From Flavobacterium psychrophilum (GTDB lineage: Bacteria > Bacteroidota > Bacteroidia > Flavobacteriales > Flavobacteriaceae), in the NCBI GenBank assembly GCA_945861915.1, contig CAMAWK010000017.1, forward strand, positions 1-21,230: DNA of 21,230 nucleotides. The letters are read 5' to 3'. The notes beneath the pieces were generated by a model. The model saw only the letters and a program-made list of their open reading frames with translations. It ran no database searches and had not been told where the DNA came from. Made by a program: the position numbers and the translations under genes. Shown in pieces: positions 1-7,779 of this stretch (its first letter is position 1; the number at the start of each line of letters is the position of its first letter).

Positions 1-776
1 GATGAAGGGTTGCATATTGTTGATTTTTGGGCACCCAAATTATCCACCATAGCCAAACGCATAGGTGTACTTGAATTAATAGTAATAGCTGGGCTTGCAC
101 CTAAAAAAAAGGTTGTCAAATCACTCATTTTGACAAAGAAATCATAAAAATAATCGGCATCACCGCAACTCGTTGAAAGCGCAATAGACTTTTGATAATT
201 GGTCGTTCCTACATAAGAAATTACCGGTGAACAATTAGCATTATTAACATTATATACAAAGACACCAAATTTAGTAGCTAAAACAATTTCTATTTCAAAA
301 CCCGGATTTGAACTTGAATATTGTGGGTCAGCATTAGGACCTGTTCCTCCAAATTTACCATCTGTATCAATAAGGATACTGTAACTTTTAGCATTTGGAG
401 CTGTTTTGCCCATTCTCATTCTGAACAGCCAATTTCCATTACTATCAAAATAAGACTGAACAGGGTCTTGATCCCCCTGATCAACAAAATCTGTAAAACT
501 ACAACTCGGTCCTGCACTAAGGTCACTATTAGGCTCTACAGATGGAAAAACCAATGAAGAATAGGGTATTTCACTTTCAAGTTGATCGTCTGTTAAAAAT
601 CCTGAAGTAGTAGTAGAGGTATAACCATCCCCATTTGGATCAAGTATTGAAATACCAGCACCAGTTGCTGGTTCGTATATTAATCCTGTGTTTTGAGCTT
701 CAAGCCTACCTAAGAATAGCATTGAAATCAACACTGTAATTTTAAATAAATTTTTGTTGCTAGTAAAGTATTTCAT
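1..776 (-). CDS. Partial large secreted protein, gliding/T9SS type (N-terminal 258 codons)
   Basis: The 3' end lies beyond the left edge; reading from ATG at 776 the frame stays open through 258 codons to base 1. The N-terminus (MKYFTSNKNLF, then a hydrophobic stretch ending LEAQ) is a clear Sec signal peptide of about 27 residues. After it come a motif ILDPNGDGYTS, typical of Ca-binding Asp/Gly turns, and a stretch containing FTDFVDQGDQDP, LIDTDGKFGG and NPGFEIEIVL, which I recognise from very large Flavobacterium surface proteins that end in a gliding-motility-associated (CHU_C / type IX secretion) C-terminal domain. That C-terminal domain is outside the window, so type IX export is inferred. 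Likely role: exported adhesin or surface protein. No convincing TAnnTTTG promoter box is visible upstream; TATATTTT at 857-864 is the nearest approach. Confidence is high that it is coding and moderate on function. Confidence 0.85.
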   Translation of the reverse strand, partial: MKYFTSNKNLFKITVLISMLFLGRLEAQNTGLIYEPATGAGISILDPNGDGYTSTTTSGFLTDDQLESEIPYSSLVFPSVEPNSDLSAGPSCSFTDFVDQGDQDPVQSYFDSNGNWLFRMRMGKTAPNAKSYSILIDTDGKFGGTGPNADPQYSSSNPGFEIEIVLATKFGVFVYNVNNANCSPVISYVGTTNYQKSIALSTSCGDADYFYDFFVKMSDLTTFFLGASPAITINSSTPMRLAMVDNLGAQKSTICNPS

Positions 777-967
777 AATTAATTTACGATTATGGTAGTT
801 ATTTTGTTCCGTTTGGGTTCTAATATTACTGTGTCTTGAACAGGTATAATTATTGTAAAATATATCTCTTTTTTTAAAATAAATTAAAAATCACAGCCGT
901 ATTAATGTGTAATAATATCAAAAAAGTGGATGCAAATAACATAAATAAAAAAACAACAACAAAATAA

Positions 968-1021
968 AAATGTGTATTTAATCGATAAAAAAACAATTTT
1001 TTATCGATTAAATGCACATTT
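968..1021 (-). terminator. 25-bp AT-rich hairpin downstream of queG, probable terminator
   Basis: The arms 968-992 and 997-1021 are inverted repeats matching at 24 of 25 positions around the 4-nt loop 993-996. The single mismatch (975/1014) is a G-U pair in the + transcript. On the minus strand the hairpin follows the queG stop by about 40 nt and is followed by a U-rich run, so it most simply terminates the ruvB-queG transcript before the secreted-protein gene. It is unusually long and AT-rich for a terminator and has an ATCGAT core in each arm, so a protein-binding or other role is possible. Confidence 0.55.
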
Positions 1022-1063
1022 ATTAACATTGTTTAAAAAATAAAAAAATTAATATATTGATTT

Positions 1064-2017
1064 TCAGATATTTAAAAAATATTGTAAAAAAGTAATATTC
1101 CGTTTCAAACCATCGAATTTTGCTCTTTTCAAGGGAGAATTTTTAAATACTGCTTTAAAGGTTTCTTCTGTAATTTCTTCCCAATCTTTTTTGGTCATAG
1201 AAAGCAATTCGATCCCGTTAGCTATCGGGATGGGATTAAATAAAGGTTCTTTATGAGGTTTCGAAAATTTGTTCCAAGGGCATACATCCTGACATATATC
1301 ACAGCCAAAAGCCCAATCATCAAACTTGCCTTTCATTTCTATAGGAATGTTTTCTTTAAGCTCTATGGTGAAATAGGAAATGCACTTGCTGCCGTCAACC
1401 ACATAAGGAGCAACAATAGCGTCTGTTGGACAAGCGTCAATACAGGCGGTACAAGTTCCGCAATGGTCGGTTGTGGCATAATCATATTCTAAATCTAAGT
1501 CGATTATCAATTCGGCAATGAAATAAAAAGAACCTACTTTTTGAGTTAATAAATTGCTGTTTTTTCCTATCCAGCCCAATCCACTTTTAGCCGCCCAAGC
1601 TTTATCTAATACTGGTGCAGAATCAACAAAAGCACGCCCTGAAACTTCGCCAATGTTATCTTGAATCGAAGCCAATAATTCTTTCAGCTTTTCTTTGATT
1701 ACAAAATGATAATCCTCTCCGTAAGCATATTTAGAAATTTTATAAGAATCTTCAACTTGAAATTCAGAGGGATAATAATTCAATAAAAGAGACACAACGC
1801 TTTTTGCCCCATCGACCAATAAGGTTGGATTTAATCGTTTGTCAAAATTATTCTCCATGTAGGACATTTGCCCATTCATTTGTTTGTTTAGCCAAGATTC
1901 TAAACGTGGCGCTTCTTCATCCAAGAATCCTGCTTTGGATATGCCACAAGACAAAAACCCGAGGCGTTTGGCTTCGGATTTTATAAAATTTGAATATTTT
2001 TCTTTGTTGTTAAACAA
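1064..2017 (-). CDS. queG: Epoxyqueuosine reductase QueG
   Basis: Cobalamin- and Fe-S-dependent enzyme that reduces epoxyqueuosine to queuosine at the wobble base of GUN-anticodon tRNAs, the last step of queuosine synthesis; cytosolic. The protein is 317 residues. The [20 protein letters not shown] block at residues 130-149 holds the family's catalytic Asp (D132). Two ferredoxin-like cluster motifs follow: C186-x2-C189-x2-C192-x3-C196-P and C239-x2-C242-x3-C246-P, with C212 between them as the expected remaining ligand. The start is a TTG ([13 protein letters not shown]) and is chosen because a stop codon lies immediately upstream in frame and because homologs begin with a similar KEKY segment. 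The gene lies 92 nt downstream of ruvB in the same direction. No promoter box of its own is visible, so co-transcription with ruvB is likely unless the hairpin at 2036-2104 intervenes. Confidence 0.95.
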   Translation of the reverse strand: MFNNKEKYSNFIKSEAKRLGFLSCGISKAGFLDEEAPRLESWLNKQMNGQMSYMENNFDKRLNPTLLVDGAKSVVSLLLNYYPSEFQVEDSYKISKYAYGEDYHFVIKEKLKELLASIQDNIGEVSGRAFVDSAPVLDKAWAAKSGLGWIGKNSNLLTQKVGSFYFIAELIIDLDLEYDYATTDHCGTCTACIDACPTDAIVAPYVVDGSKCISYFTIELKENIPIEMKGKFDDWAFGCDICQDVCPWNKFSKPHKEPLFNPIPIANGIELLSMTKKDWEEITEETFKAVFKNSPLKRAKFDGLKRNITFLQYFLNI

Positions 2018-2035
2018 TTATGATTTAAATAAATT

Positions 2036-2104
2036 TAAACCATTAAGGAATTAAGTTCAATTAAGATACTATGAACTTAATTTTCTTAATTCCTAAATGG
2101 TTTA
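2036..2104. repeat. Large imperfect inverted repeat between ruvB and queG
   Basis: The outer arms 2036-2050 and 2090-2104 pair with one mismatch, and an inner pair, 2051-2059 with 2072-2080, continues the stem with a 9-nt bulge on one side. Arms and loop fill most of the 92-nt ruvB-queG gap. In the ruvB-queG transcript this would form one long AU-rich hairpin just after the ruvB stop. It lacks a GC core and a clear U-tract, so it may be a processing or partial-termination element rather than a strong terminator. Confidence 0.5.
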
Positions 2105-2109
2105 GAAAA

Positions 2110-3132
2110 TTAAAAAAGTCCTTGCTGTGTATTAGCTCTTACTTTTCCAAGATGTTTATAAGCCTTTTCGGTTACTTCTCTTCCTCTTGGCGTACGCATA
2201 ATAAATCCTTCTTGAATCAAAAAGGGTTCGTATACCTCTTCGATGGTTTCACTACTTTCAGACACCGCTGTTGCCAAAGTTGACAAACCTACAGGTCCCC
2301 CTTTGAATTTATCAATAATGGTATTGAGTATTTTATTATCCATTTCATCTAAACCATGAGCGTCAACATTCAGCGCTTTTAAAGCAAAACGAGCAATTTC
2401 GATGTCAATAGTTCCATTCCCTTTTATTTGAGCAAAATCTCGCACTCTACGCAATAAAGCATTGGCAATCCTAGGTGTACCCCTACTTCGACCTGCGATT
2501 TCAATTGCCGCTTCCATAGAAATAGGCATTTTAAGTATTGATGCACTACGTTCGACAATCGTTGTCAAAAGCTCCGTCGTGTAATATTGTAATCGTGATG
2601 AAATTCCGAAACGGGCTCGCATTGGAGCGGTCAACAACCCAGAGCGAGTGGTGGCTCCAATTAATGTAAATGGATTCAAATTAATCTGAACCGTTCTGGC
2701 ATTTGGCCCTGATTCAATCATAATATCTATCTTGAAATCCTCCATTGCCGAATATAAATATTCCTCAACAATAGGACTCAAACGGTGAATTTCATCAATA
2801 AACAAAACATCCCTTTCTTCAAGATTAGTCAGTAAACCTGCTAAATCTCCGGGTTTGTCCAAAACAGGTCCCGATGTAATTTTTATCCCTACTTGTAATT
2901 CATTTGCCAAAATATTGGCTAAAGTCGTCTTTCCTAATCCGGGAGGACCATGAAAAAGAGCGTGATCTAAAGCTTCGTTTCTTTGATTGGCTGCTTGAAC
3001 AAAAACTTTTAAGTTATCTAATATTTGATCTTGACCCGCAAAATCATCAAAAGATAAGGGTCGTAATCTTTTTTCTAAATCAAATTCTTCCGAACTATAG
3101 CCAGCTGTGGTTGGGTCTAAATTTTCATTCAT
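2110..3132 (-). CDS. ruvB: Holliday junction branch migration ATPase RuvB
   Basis: AAA+ motor that forms hexameric rings around DNA and, with RuvA, drives branch migration of Holliday junctions before RuvC cleavage. The protein is 340 residues, the normal family length. Walker A is GPPGLGKT at residues 62-69, Walker B is DEIH at 113-116, sensor 1 is at ATTR (160-163), the arginine-finger segment is RARFG (172-176), and sensor 2 is GTPRIA (219-223 region). The C-terminal winged helix carries [10 protein letters not shown] (278-287) and RTPRGR (313-318). The ATG at 3132 lies only a few bases downstream of a perfect TATATTTG box, so the message may be nearly leaderless. ruvA and ruvC are not adjacent, as is common in Bacteroidetes; queG follows. 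Confidence 0.97.
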   Translation of the reverse strand: MNENLDPTTAGYSSEEFDLEKRLRPLSFDDFAGQDQILDNLKVFVQAANQRNEALDHALFHGPPGLGKTTLANILANELQVGIKITSGPVLDKPGDLAGLLTNLEERDVLFIDEIHRLSPIVEEYLYSAMEDFKIDIMIESGPNARTVQINLNPFTLIGATTRSGLLTAPMRARFGISSRLQYYTTELLTTIVERSASILKMPISMEAAIEIAGRSRGTPRIANALLRRVRDFAQIKGNGTIDIEIARFALKALNVDAHGLDEMDNKILNTIIDKFKGGPVGLSTLATAVSESSETIEEVYEPFLIQEGFIMRTPRGREVTEKAYKHLGKVRANTQQGLF

Positions 3133-3136
3133 ACTA

Positions 3137-3144
3137 CAAATATA
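3137..3144 (-). promoter_or_regulatory. Putative -7 box (TATATTTG) for ruvB
   Basis: TATATTTG on the minus strand matches the Bacteroidetes TAnnTTTG element exactly and ends 5 bases before the ruvB ATG. No TTG sits at the ideal 19-nt spacing, where the sequence is a T run, so only half of the promoter is convincing. The upstream half would lie inside the U-tract of the ctaD terminator. Confidence 0.5.
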
Positions 3145-3158
3145 GCAAAGTTAGGAGC

Positions 3159-3189
3159 AAAAAAAATACCTTTCAAAAGAAAGGCATTT
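3159..3189 (-). terminator. Intrinsic terminator of the act-cox operon
   Basis: Arms 3164-3174 and 3179-3189 form an 11-bp stem with core CCTTTC/GAAAGG, one G-U pair and a TTTT loop on the minus strand, followed by eight T (3166-3159). It starts about 20 nt after the ctaD stop codon and so closes the eight-gene respiratory transcript. Confidence 0.87.
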
Positions 3190-3208
3190 AAGTATTTATA
3201 TAAAAGAA

Positions 3209-5005
3209 TTAGTGATGTAACACTTCTTCTCCTTCTTTCATTGGAACATTTTGTGGGACAAAATCATCATCGTGTCCTGGTTTGCTATAATCATAAGCCC
3301 AACGGTGAACATGAGGGATTTCACCTGGCCAGTTACCGTGAATATGTTCAATTGGAGCAGTCCACTCTAAAGTAGTAGATCTCCATGGATTCTGAACCGT
3401 TCTTTTTCCGTAGAAAATACTACTAAAAAAATTATAAAGAAATACCAACTGAAAAGCACCACCAATTAGAGCAAACATGGTTATTAAAACATTCACATTT
3501 TGCAAATCATCAAACAATGGGAAGTTTGTATTAGTGTAATATCGTCTAGGCAAACCGGCTAATCCAATAAAGTGCATCGGGAAAAATACTCCATAAGCAC
3601 AAACTGCAGTTGCCCAAAAGTGAATGTATCCTAAGTTTTTATTTAACATTCTACCAAACATCTTCGGAAACCAATGATAAATACCTGCAAACATTCCGTA
3701 GAGTGCCGAAATACCCATTACTAAGTGAAAGTGAGCAACCACAAAATAAGTATCATGAACATTTATATCTAATGTACTATCTCCAAGAATAATACCTGTT
3801 AATCCACCTGTAATAAAAGTAGAAACTAAACCTATAGAGAATAACATCGCAGGATTTAATTGAAGATTACCTTTCCAAAGTGTAGTAATATAATTAAATG
3901 CTTTTACTGCTGATGGGATTGCAATTAACAAGGTAGTAAAAGTAAAAACAGATCCTAAGAAAGGATTCATTCCAGTAATAAACATGTGGTGACCCCAAAC
4001 AATAGTAGATAAAAATGCAATTGCCAAAATAGACATAACCATCGCTCTGTAACCAAATATTGGTTTACGAGAATTAGTAGCTATTACTTCAGAAGTGATT
4101 CCTAAGGCAGGTAATAAAATAATATATACCTCTGGATGTCCTAAAAACCAAAACAAATGCTCAAACAATACTGGCGAACCACCTTGGTGATGTAAAACTT
4201 CACCAGCTAAATAAATATCTGATAAGAAAAAGGATGTTCCAAAACTTCTGTCAAAAATCAACAATAAAGCCGCTGATAATAATACTGGAAACGATATAAC
4301 CCCAATAATTGCAGTCACGAAAAATGCCCAAATCGTCAATGGCATCCTGGTTAAAGTCATTCCTTTTGTTCTCAAATTAATTACAGTTACAATATAATTT
4401 AATGAACCCATTAAAGAGGCAGCAATAAACACAGCCATCGATACCAACCATAAAGTCATACCTGTACCTGAACCTGGAATGGCAACTTCAAGAGCACTTA
4501 ATGGAGGATAAATTGTCCAACCTGCAGAGGCAGGACCTGATTCAACAAAAAGTGAACTAACCATTAAAACACTCGAAAGAAAAAACAACCAATAGGATAC
4601 CATGTTCAAGAAACCTGAGGCCATATCCCTAGCACCTAGTTGTAATGGAATTAACAAGTTACTAAAAGTTCCACTCAAAGCGGCTGTTAATACAAAGAAA
4701 ACCATTATGGTACCATGAATAGTTACCAAAGCTAAATAACGGTCATTTAATAATACTCCGTCTGGAGCATAACTATCGCCTAAAAAGAAACTAAATATCT
4801 TGAAAGATTGTTCTGGCCAAGCTAGTTGTAATCTAAAAAGCAAAGAGATAAAAACACCAATAACACCCATTATAATTCCTGTAAGCAGGTATTGTTTTGC
4901 AATCATTTTATGATCTATACTAAAAATATATTTAGTAATAAAAGTATCCTTATGGTGATGTTCGTGTTCGTGTTCGTGTCCGTGATCGTGACCTTCTGCT
5001 GACAT
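3209..5005 (-). CDS. ctaD: Cytochrome c oxidase subunit I (aa3 type, heme-copper oxidase)
   Basis: Catalytic subunit of the terminal oxidase in the inner membrane; reduces O2 to water and pumps protons. It has 598 residues with about twelve membrane helices. Visible ligands: H97 (HGTIMVFF; low-spin heme a), H290 with Y294 in GHPEVYI (CuB and the His-Tyr cross-link), H339-H340 (CuB), and H425/H427 in VAHFHLVMG (heme a3 and heme a). E292 in the GHPEV motif marks the A1 type with a D proton channel. The first 20 residues are strikingly His-rich (alternating H with D/E/G), a tail not needed for catalysis. It is the last gene of the operon, 29 nt after coxB, and is followed by a strong terminator. 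Subunit III is not encoded next to it. Confidence 0.96.
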   Translation of the reverse strand: MSAEGHDHGHEHEHEHHHKDTFITKYIFSIDHKMIAKQYLLTGIIMGVIGVFISLLFRLQLAWPEQSFKIFSFFLGDSYAPDGVLLNDRYLALVTIHGTIMVFFVLTAALSGTFSNLLIPLQLGARDMASGFLNMVSYWLFFLSSVLMVSSLFVESGPASAGWTIYPPLSALEVAIPGSGTGMTLWLVSMAVFIAASLMGSLNYIVTVINLRTKGMTLTRMPLTIWAFFVTAIIGVISFPVLLSAALLLIFDRSFGTSFFLSDIYLAGEVLHHQGGSPVLFEHLFWFLGHPEVYIILLPALGITSEVIATNSRKPIFGYRAMVMSILAIAFLSTIVWGHHMFITGMNPFLGSVFTFTTLLIAIPSAVKAFNYITTLWKGNLQLNPAMLFSIGLVSTFITGGLTGIILGDSTLDINVHDTYFVVAHFHLVMGISALYGMFAGIYHWFPKMFGRMLNKNLGYIHFWATAVCAYGVFFPMHFIGLAGLPRRYYTNTNFPLFDDLQNVNVLITMFALIGGAFQLVFLYNFFSSIFYGKRTVQNPWRSTTLEWTAPIEHIHGNWPGEIPHVHRWAYDYSKPGHDDDFVPQNVPMKEGEEVLHH

Positions 5006-5034
5006 ATATGTGTACTTTAAATTTTCTTAAATAA

Positions 5035-6189
5035 TTATTTCATAGCTATTTTAGAAATAGCCGTAGTATCTTTTGTTTGGGTTGAATCTTTTCCGACTCC
5101 TTCTGGACTTGTCGCAGGAGCATTGGCAGTTTTCACTTCTTGAACCAAAGTAGGTTTGTCACTCAACCATTTTTTGTAATCTTCTGGAGTATCCACCACT
5201 ACTTTCATTTGCATGTTGTAATGAGAAGCACCACAAATTTTGTTACAAAGTAATAAAAAATCAAAAGTATATGGATCAAGTGCAGCCTCGCCTTTTGCAA
5301 CTAAGTCAATACTTTTATCCGATCTAATTTTATTAATGTTGGCTACTTTTTCAATCATATAAGGCAGCTCTCTATATTCATCTGTAGTGTAAATAGGTGT
5401 GAAAGCAAATTCAGTAACCATACCTGGAACACAATTCATTTGAGATCTGAAATGAGGGAAATAAGCAGAGTGCAAAACATCTTGCGAACGAAACTTGAAA
5501 TGAATTTTTTTTCCTTTTGGAATATGTAATTCAGTAACAACAATATCATCTTGTGCATTTGGATCAGCTAAATCAACCCCAAGAGCATTAACTCCATCTA
5601 TCAATCTTACATTCGCTTTACCTAACACATTATCAGCTCCTGAATATCTTGCTTTCCAGTTAAATTGTTGTGCATATACTTCTATTACAATTGTATCATC
5701 TTCTTCATCAATAAACATAATATTGTTCCAAGCATATAAACCATAAAGGATTAAAACAGCTAAAACAACAGCAGGAATACCACTCCAAATAATTTCCAAT
5801 TTATTACTATCCGAGAAATACAATGCCTTTTTATCTTTTGCTCCTCTGTATTTAAAAGCAAAATAATGAACCAATACTTGTGTAAAAGCCTGAACTAAGA
5901 AAATAACTACCCAGGTAATGTTCATTAAATTATCGACCATTCCTCCGTGCTCAGAAGCTGGTGTATGAAGTACCAAACCACCCCATTTAATTAACCCATA
6001 AATAGTAAAAATATAAATGAAAGCTAAAAAGCCAAACATTAAATATCCTTGAATATTATTATCATCATCATTAGCTATCTGCGAATTGTCTCTATTAACT
6101 CCTACTTGAGTCAAATCAAATATTTTAGTTAATTGCCATAATGCAATAGCCAATAAAACTAAAACTATAATTACCAACAAACTTGTCAT
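5035..6189 (-). CDS. coxB: Cytochrome c oxidase subunit II (CuA-bearing)
   Basis: Accepts electrons from the c-type cytochromes of ACIII at the binuclear CuA centre and passes them to subunit I. It has 384 residues. Four hydrophobic segments are visible (about 4-20, 49-68, 88-110, 134-158), where canonical subunit II has two. The periplasmic cupredoxin domain then runs from about 165 to 345. CuA ligands are H240 (SQDVLHSAYF), C315, C319, H323 and M326 in CNKICGASHYNM. The usual Glu between the two cysteines is Lys (K317). The aromatic electron-entry patch is AQQFNW (173-178). A low-complexity Thr/Ala/Ser tail covers about 352-384. No lipobox is present. It lies 18 nt after actF and 29 nt before ctaD, so it is clearly in the same operon. 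Confidence 0.95.
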   Translation of the reverse strand: MTSLLVIIVLVLLAIALWQLTKIFDLTQVGVNRDNSQIANDDDNNIQGYLMFGFLAFIYIFTIYGLIKWGGLVLHTPASEHGGMVDNLMNITWVVIFLVQAFTQVLVHYFAFKYRGAKDKKALYFSDSNKLEIIWSGIPAVVLAVLILYGLYAWNNIMFIDEEDDTIVIEVYAQQFNWKARYSGADNVLGKANVRLIDGVNALGVDLADPNAQDDIVVTELHIPKGKKIHFKFRSQDVLHSAYFPHFRSQMNCVPGMVTEFAFTPIYTTDEYRELPYMIEKVANINKIRSDKSIDLVAKGEAALDPYTFDFLLLCNKICGASHYNMQMKVVVDTPEDYKKWLSDKPTLVQEVKTANAPATSPEGVGKDSTQTKDTTAISKIAMK

Positions 6190-6207
6190 CTAATTTTTCT
6201 TTAAATA

Positions 6208-7752
6208 TTAATAATGAAAATGTTTACTTTCTTCAATAAAAGGATTTCTCTTTGGCAATAAAGGTGCTTTAGTTAATGCTGTAAATACAACATAAATAAA
6301 CAAGCCTAAAAAGAAGAAAACCGAAGCTATTTCTGAAATCCCTATAAACCATTGGTCGCCTACTGTACCTGGCATAATCATATTAAAGAAATCTATATAA
6401 TGTCCTAATAAAATAACAACACCAGCCATTACTAATATCCAAGAAATTCTTTTGAAATCTGTATTAATTAAAATTAAAACAGGAAACAAGAAATTCATAG
6501 CAACAGCACCAAAAAATGGTAAGTTGTAATCATTGATTCTTGTTACAAAATAAGTAACCTCTTCAGGAATATTGGCATACCAAATTAACATAAATTGAGA
6601 GAACCATAAATAAGTCCAAAACACGCTAAAACCAAACATAAATTTAGCCAAATCATGAATGTGACTTGTATTAACATACTCTAAATATCCTTTTGATTTT
6701 AAATACAATGAAACCAAACAAATTACAGTAACACCGCTTACTAAAAAGCTTGCAAAAACATACCATCCGAACAACGTGCTAAACCAGTGAGGATCTACAG
6801 ACATAATCCAATCCCATGACATGATAGATTCTGTTACGATAAAGAAAACTAAAAAGCCCGCAGACATTTTAAAGTTCTTTTTGTAAAAAGAGTTATCGGT
6901 AGATTCATCTTGTGCCAAACAGTTCTTTCTTGAATAAAAACGATACAAATTCCATCCTATCAAGAAAATGGCAGCACGAATGATCCAAAATGGAAAGTTT
7001 AAATAACCTGATTTCGCTGCAATCAATTTATCGTGAGCAACAACCTCAGGATCTAACCAAACAAATAAATGGTTAAAATGTAATCCGCAAAGGATTAAAA
7101 TAACAAAAAAGATAACAGAACCCACTGGCAAATATGCGGTGATTCCTTGCATTACTCTAAATAATACTGGAGACCAACCTGATTGTGCCACTTGCTGAAT
7201 AGCATAAAAAGCTAAAACACCTAAAGAAACTAGCATAAAGAAAATACAAGCCACATATAATGCTGACCAAGGTTTGTTTTGTAATTGATGCAAAACATGC
7301 TCTAAATGTTGTTGATGCTCTGCCTCTTCATGAGCATCATGTTCTGGTGAAGCAGCATGAGCTTCTTCTTTAGCTTCATGCGAAGGTGATGATTGAACGT
7401 GTTCTTCGTGATCAGGTGCAACAGCATGCGTTTCTTCTGTAGCCTCATGTGAAGTTACTTCTTGACCATGTTCATCGTGATCAGCTGAAACAGCATGAGT
7501 TGTATCTTTAGTGTAGTGTGAAGTTGCTTCTTGACCATGAGCTTCATGTTCCGTTGAAACTCCGTGAGATTCATCTATTGGGGCATGTGCAGACTCTGCT
7601 TGTCCATGACCTCCATGAGATTCTGAAGCAAGAATAGCTTCTACATCTTGAATATTTTTTGGTGCAGATAAAAAACCATATCCAATACCTAAAAGACCTA
7701 AGACCATTAGTAGTATCGAAAATGTTTTTAATTTACTTGAAAATGTATACAT
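6208..7752 (-). CDS. actF: Quinol:cytochrome c oxidoreductase membrane subunit ActF (ACIII)
   Basis: NrfD-like integral membrane subunit of Alternative Complex III and paralog of ActC. I chose the ATG at 7752 (MYTFSSKLKTFS), giving 514 residues, over a TTG at 7776 because homologs begin with this MYTFSSKLKTFS-like segment and the hydrophobic helix follows directly. After helix 1 (about 8-28) comes a loop of about 110 residues rich in His, Glu and Ala, containing four 23-residue tandem repeats (residues 49-140). About nine more helices follow from about residue 163. The C-terminus NPFIEESKHFHY is typical of the family. It lies between actE (27-nt gap) and coxB. Its likely role is structural and proton-conducting; ActC is considered the main quinol site. 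The His-rich loop is the odd feature and might bind metal. Confidence 0.93.
   Translation of the reverse strand: MYTFSSKLKTFSILLMVLGLLGIGYGFLSAPKNIQDVEAILASESHGGHGQAESAHAPIDESHGVSTEHEAHGQEATSHYTKDTTHAVSADHDEHGQEVTSHEATEETHAVAPDHEEHVQSSPSHEAKEEAHAASPEHDAHEEAEHQQHLEHVLHQLQNKPWSALYVACIFFMLVSLGVLAFYAIQQVAQSGWSPVLFRVMQGITAYLPVGSVIFFVILILCGLHFNHLFVWLDPEVVAHDKLIAAKSGYLNFPFWIIRAAIFLIGWNLYRFYSRKNCLAQDESTDNSFYKKNFKMSAGFLVFFIVTESIMSWDWIMSVDPHWFSTLFGWYVFASFLVSGVTVICLVSLYLKSKGYLEYVNTSHIHDLAKFMFGFSVFWTYLWFSQFMLIWYANIPEEVTYFVTRINDYNLPFFGAVAMNFLFPVLILINTDFKRISWILVMAGVVILLGHYIDFFNMIMPGTVGDQWFIGISEIASVFFFLGLFIYVVFTALTKAPLLPKRNPFIEESKHFHY
7333..7608 (-). repeat. Four in-frame 69-bp tandem repeats in actF encoding a His-rich loop
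   Basis: Units are 7608-7540, 7539-7471, 7470-7402 and 7401-7333. Each encodes 23 residues with His at unit positions 1, 8, 15 and 21 (pattern HGQxxxSH, then xxxxxxHA, then a DHEE-like end). Units 2 and 3 are most alike and unit 4 has drifted. His residues continue for another 15 residues after the last unit. Unit length is constant with no frameshift. Confidence 0.9.
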
Positions 7753-7779
7753 ATCTGTGACGATGATTTTGTTCAACGA

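Noticed and set aside
7753..7776. TTG start at 7776 extending ActF by eight residues
   Set aside because: Adds a polar stretch (MNKIIVTD) that ActF proteins do not usually have; the ATG at 7752 begins with the familiar MYTFSSKLKTFS segment.
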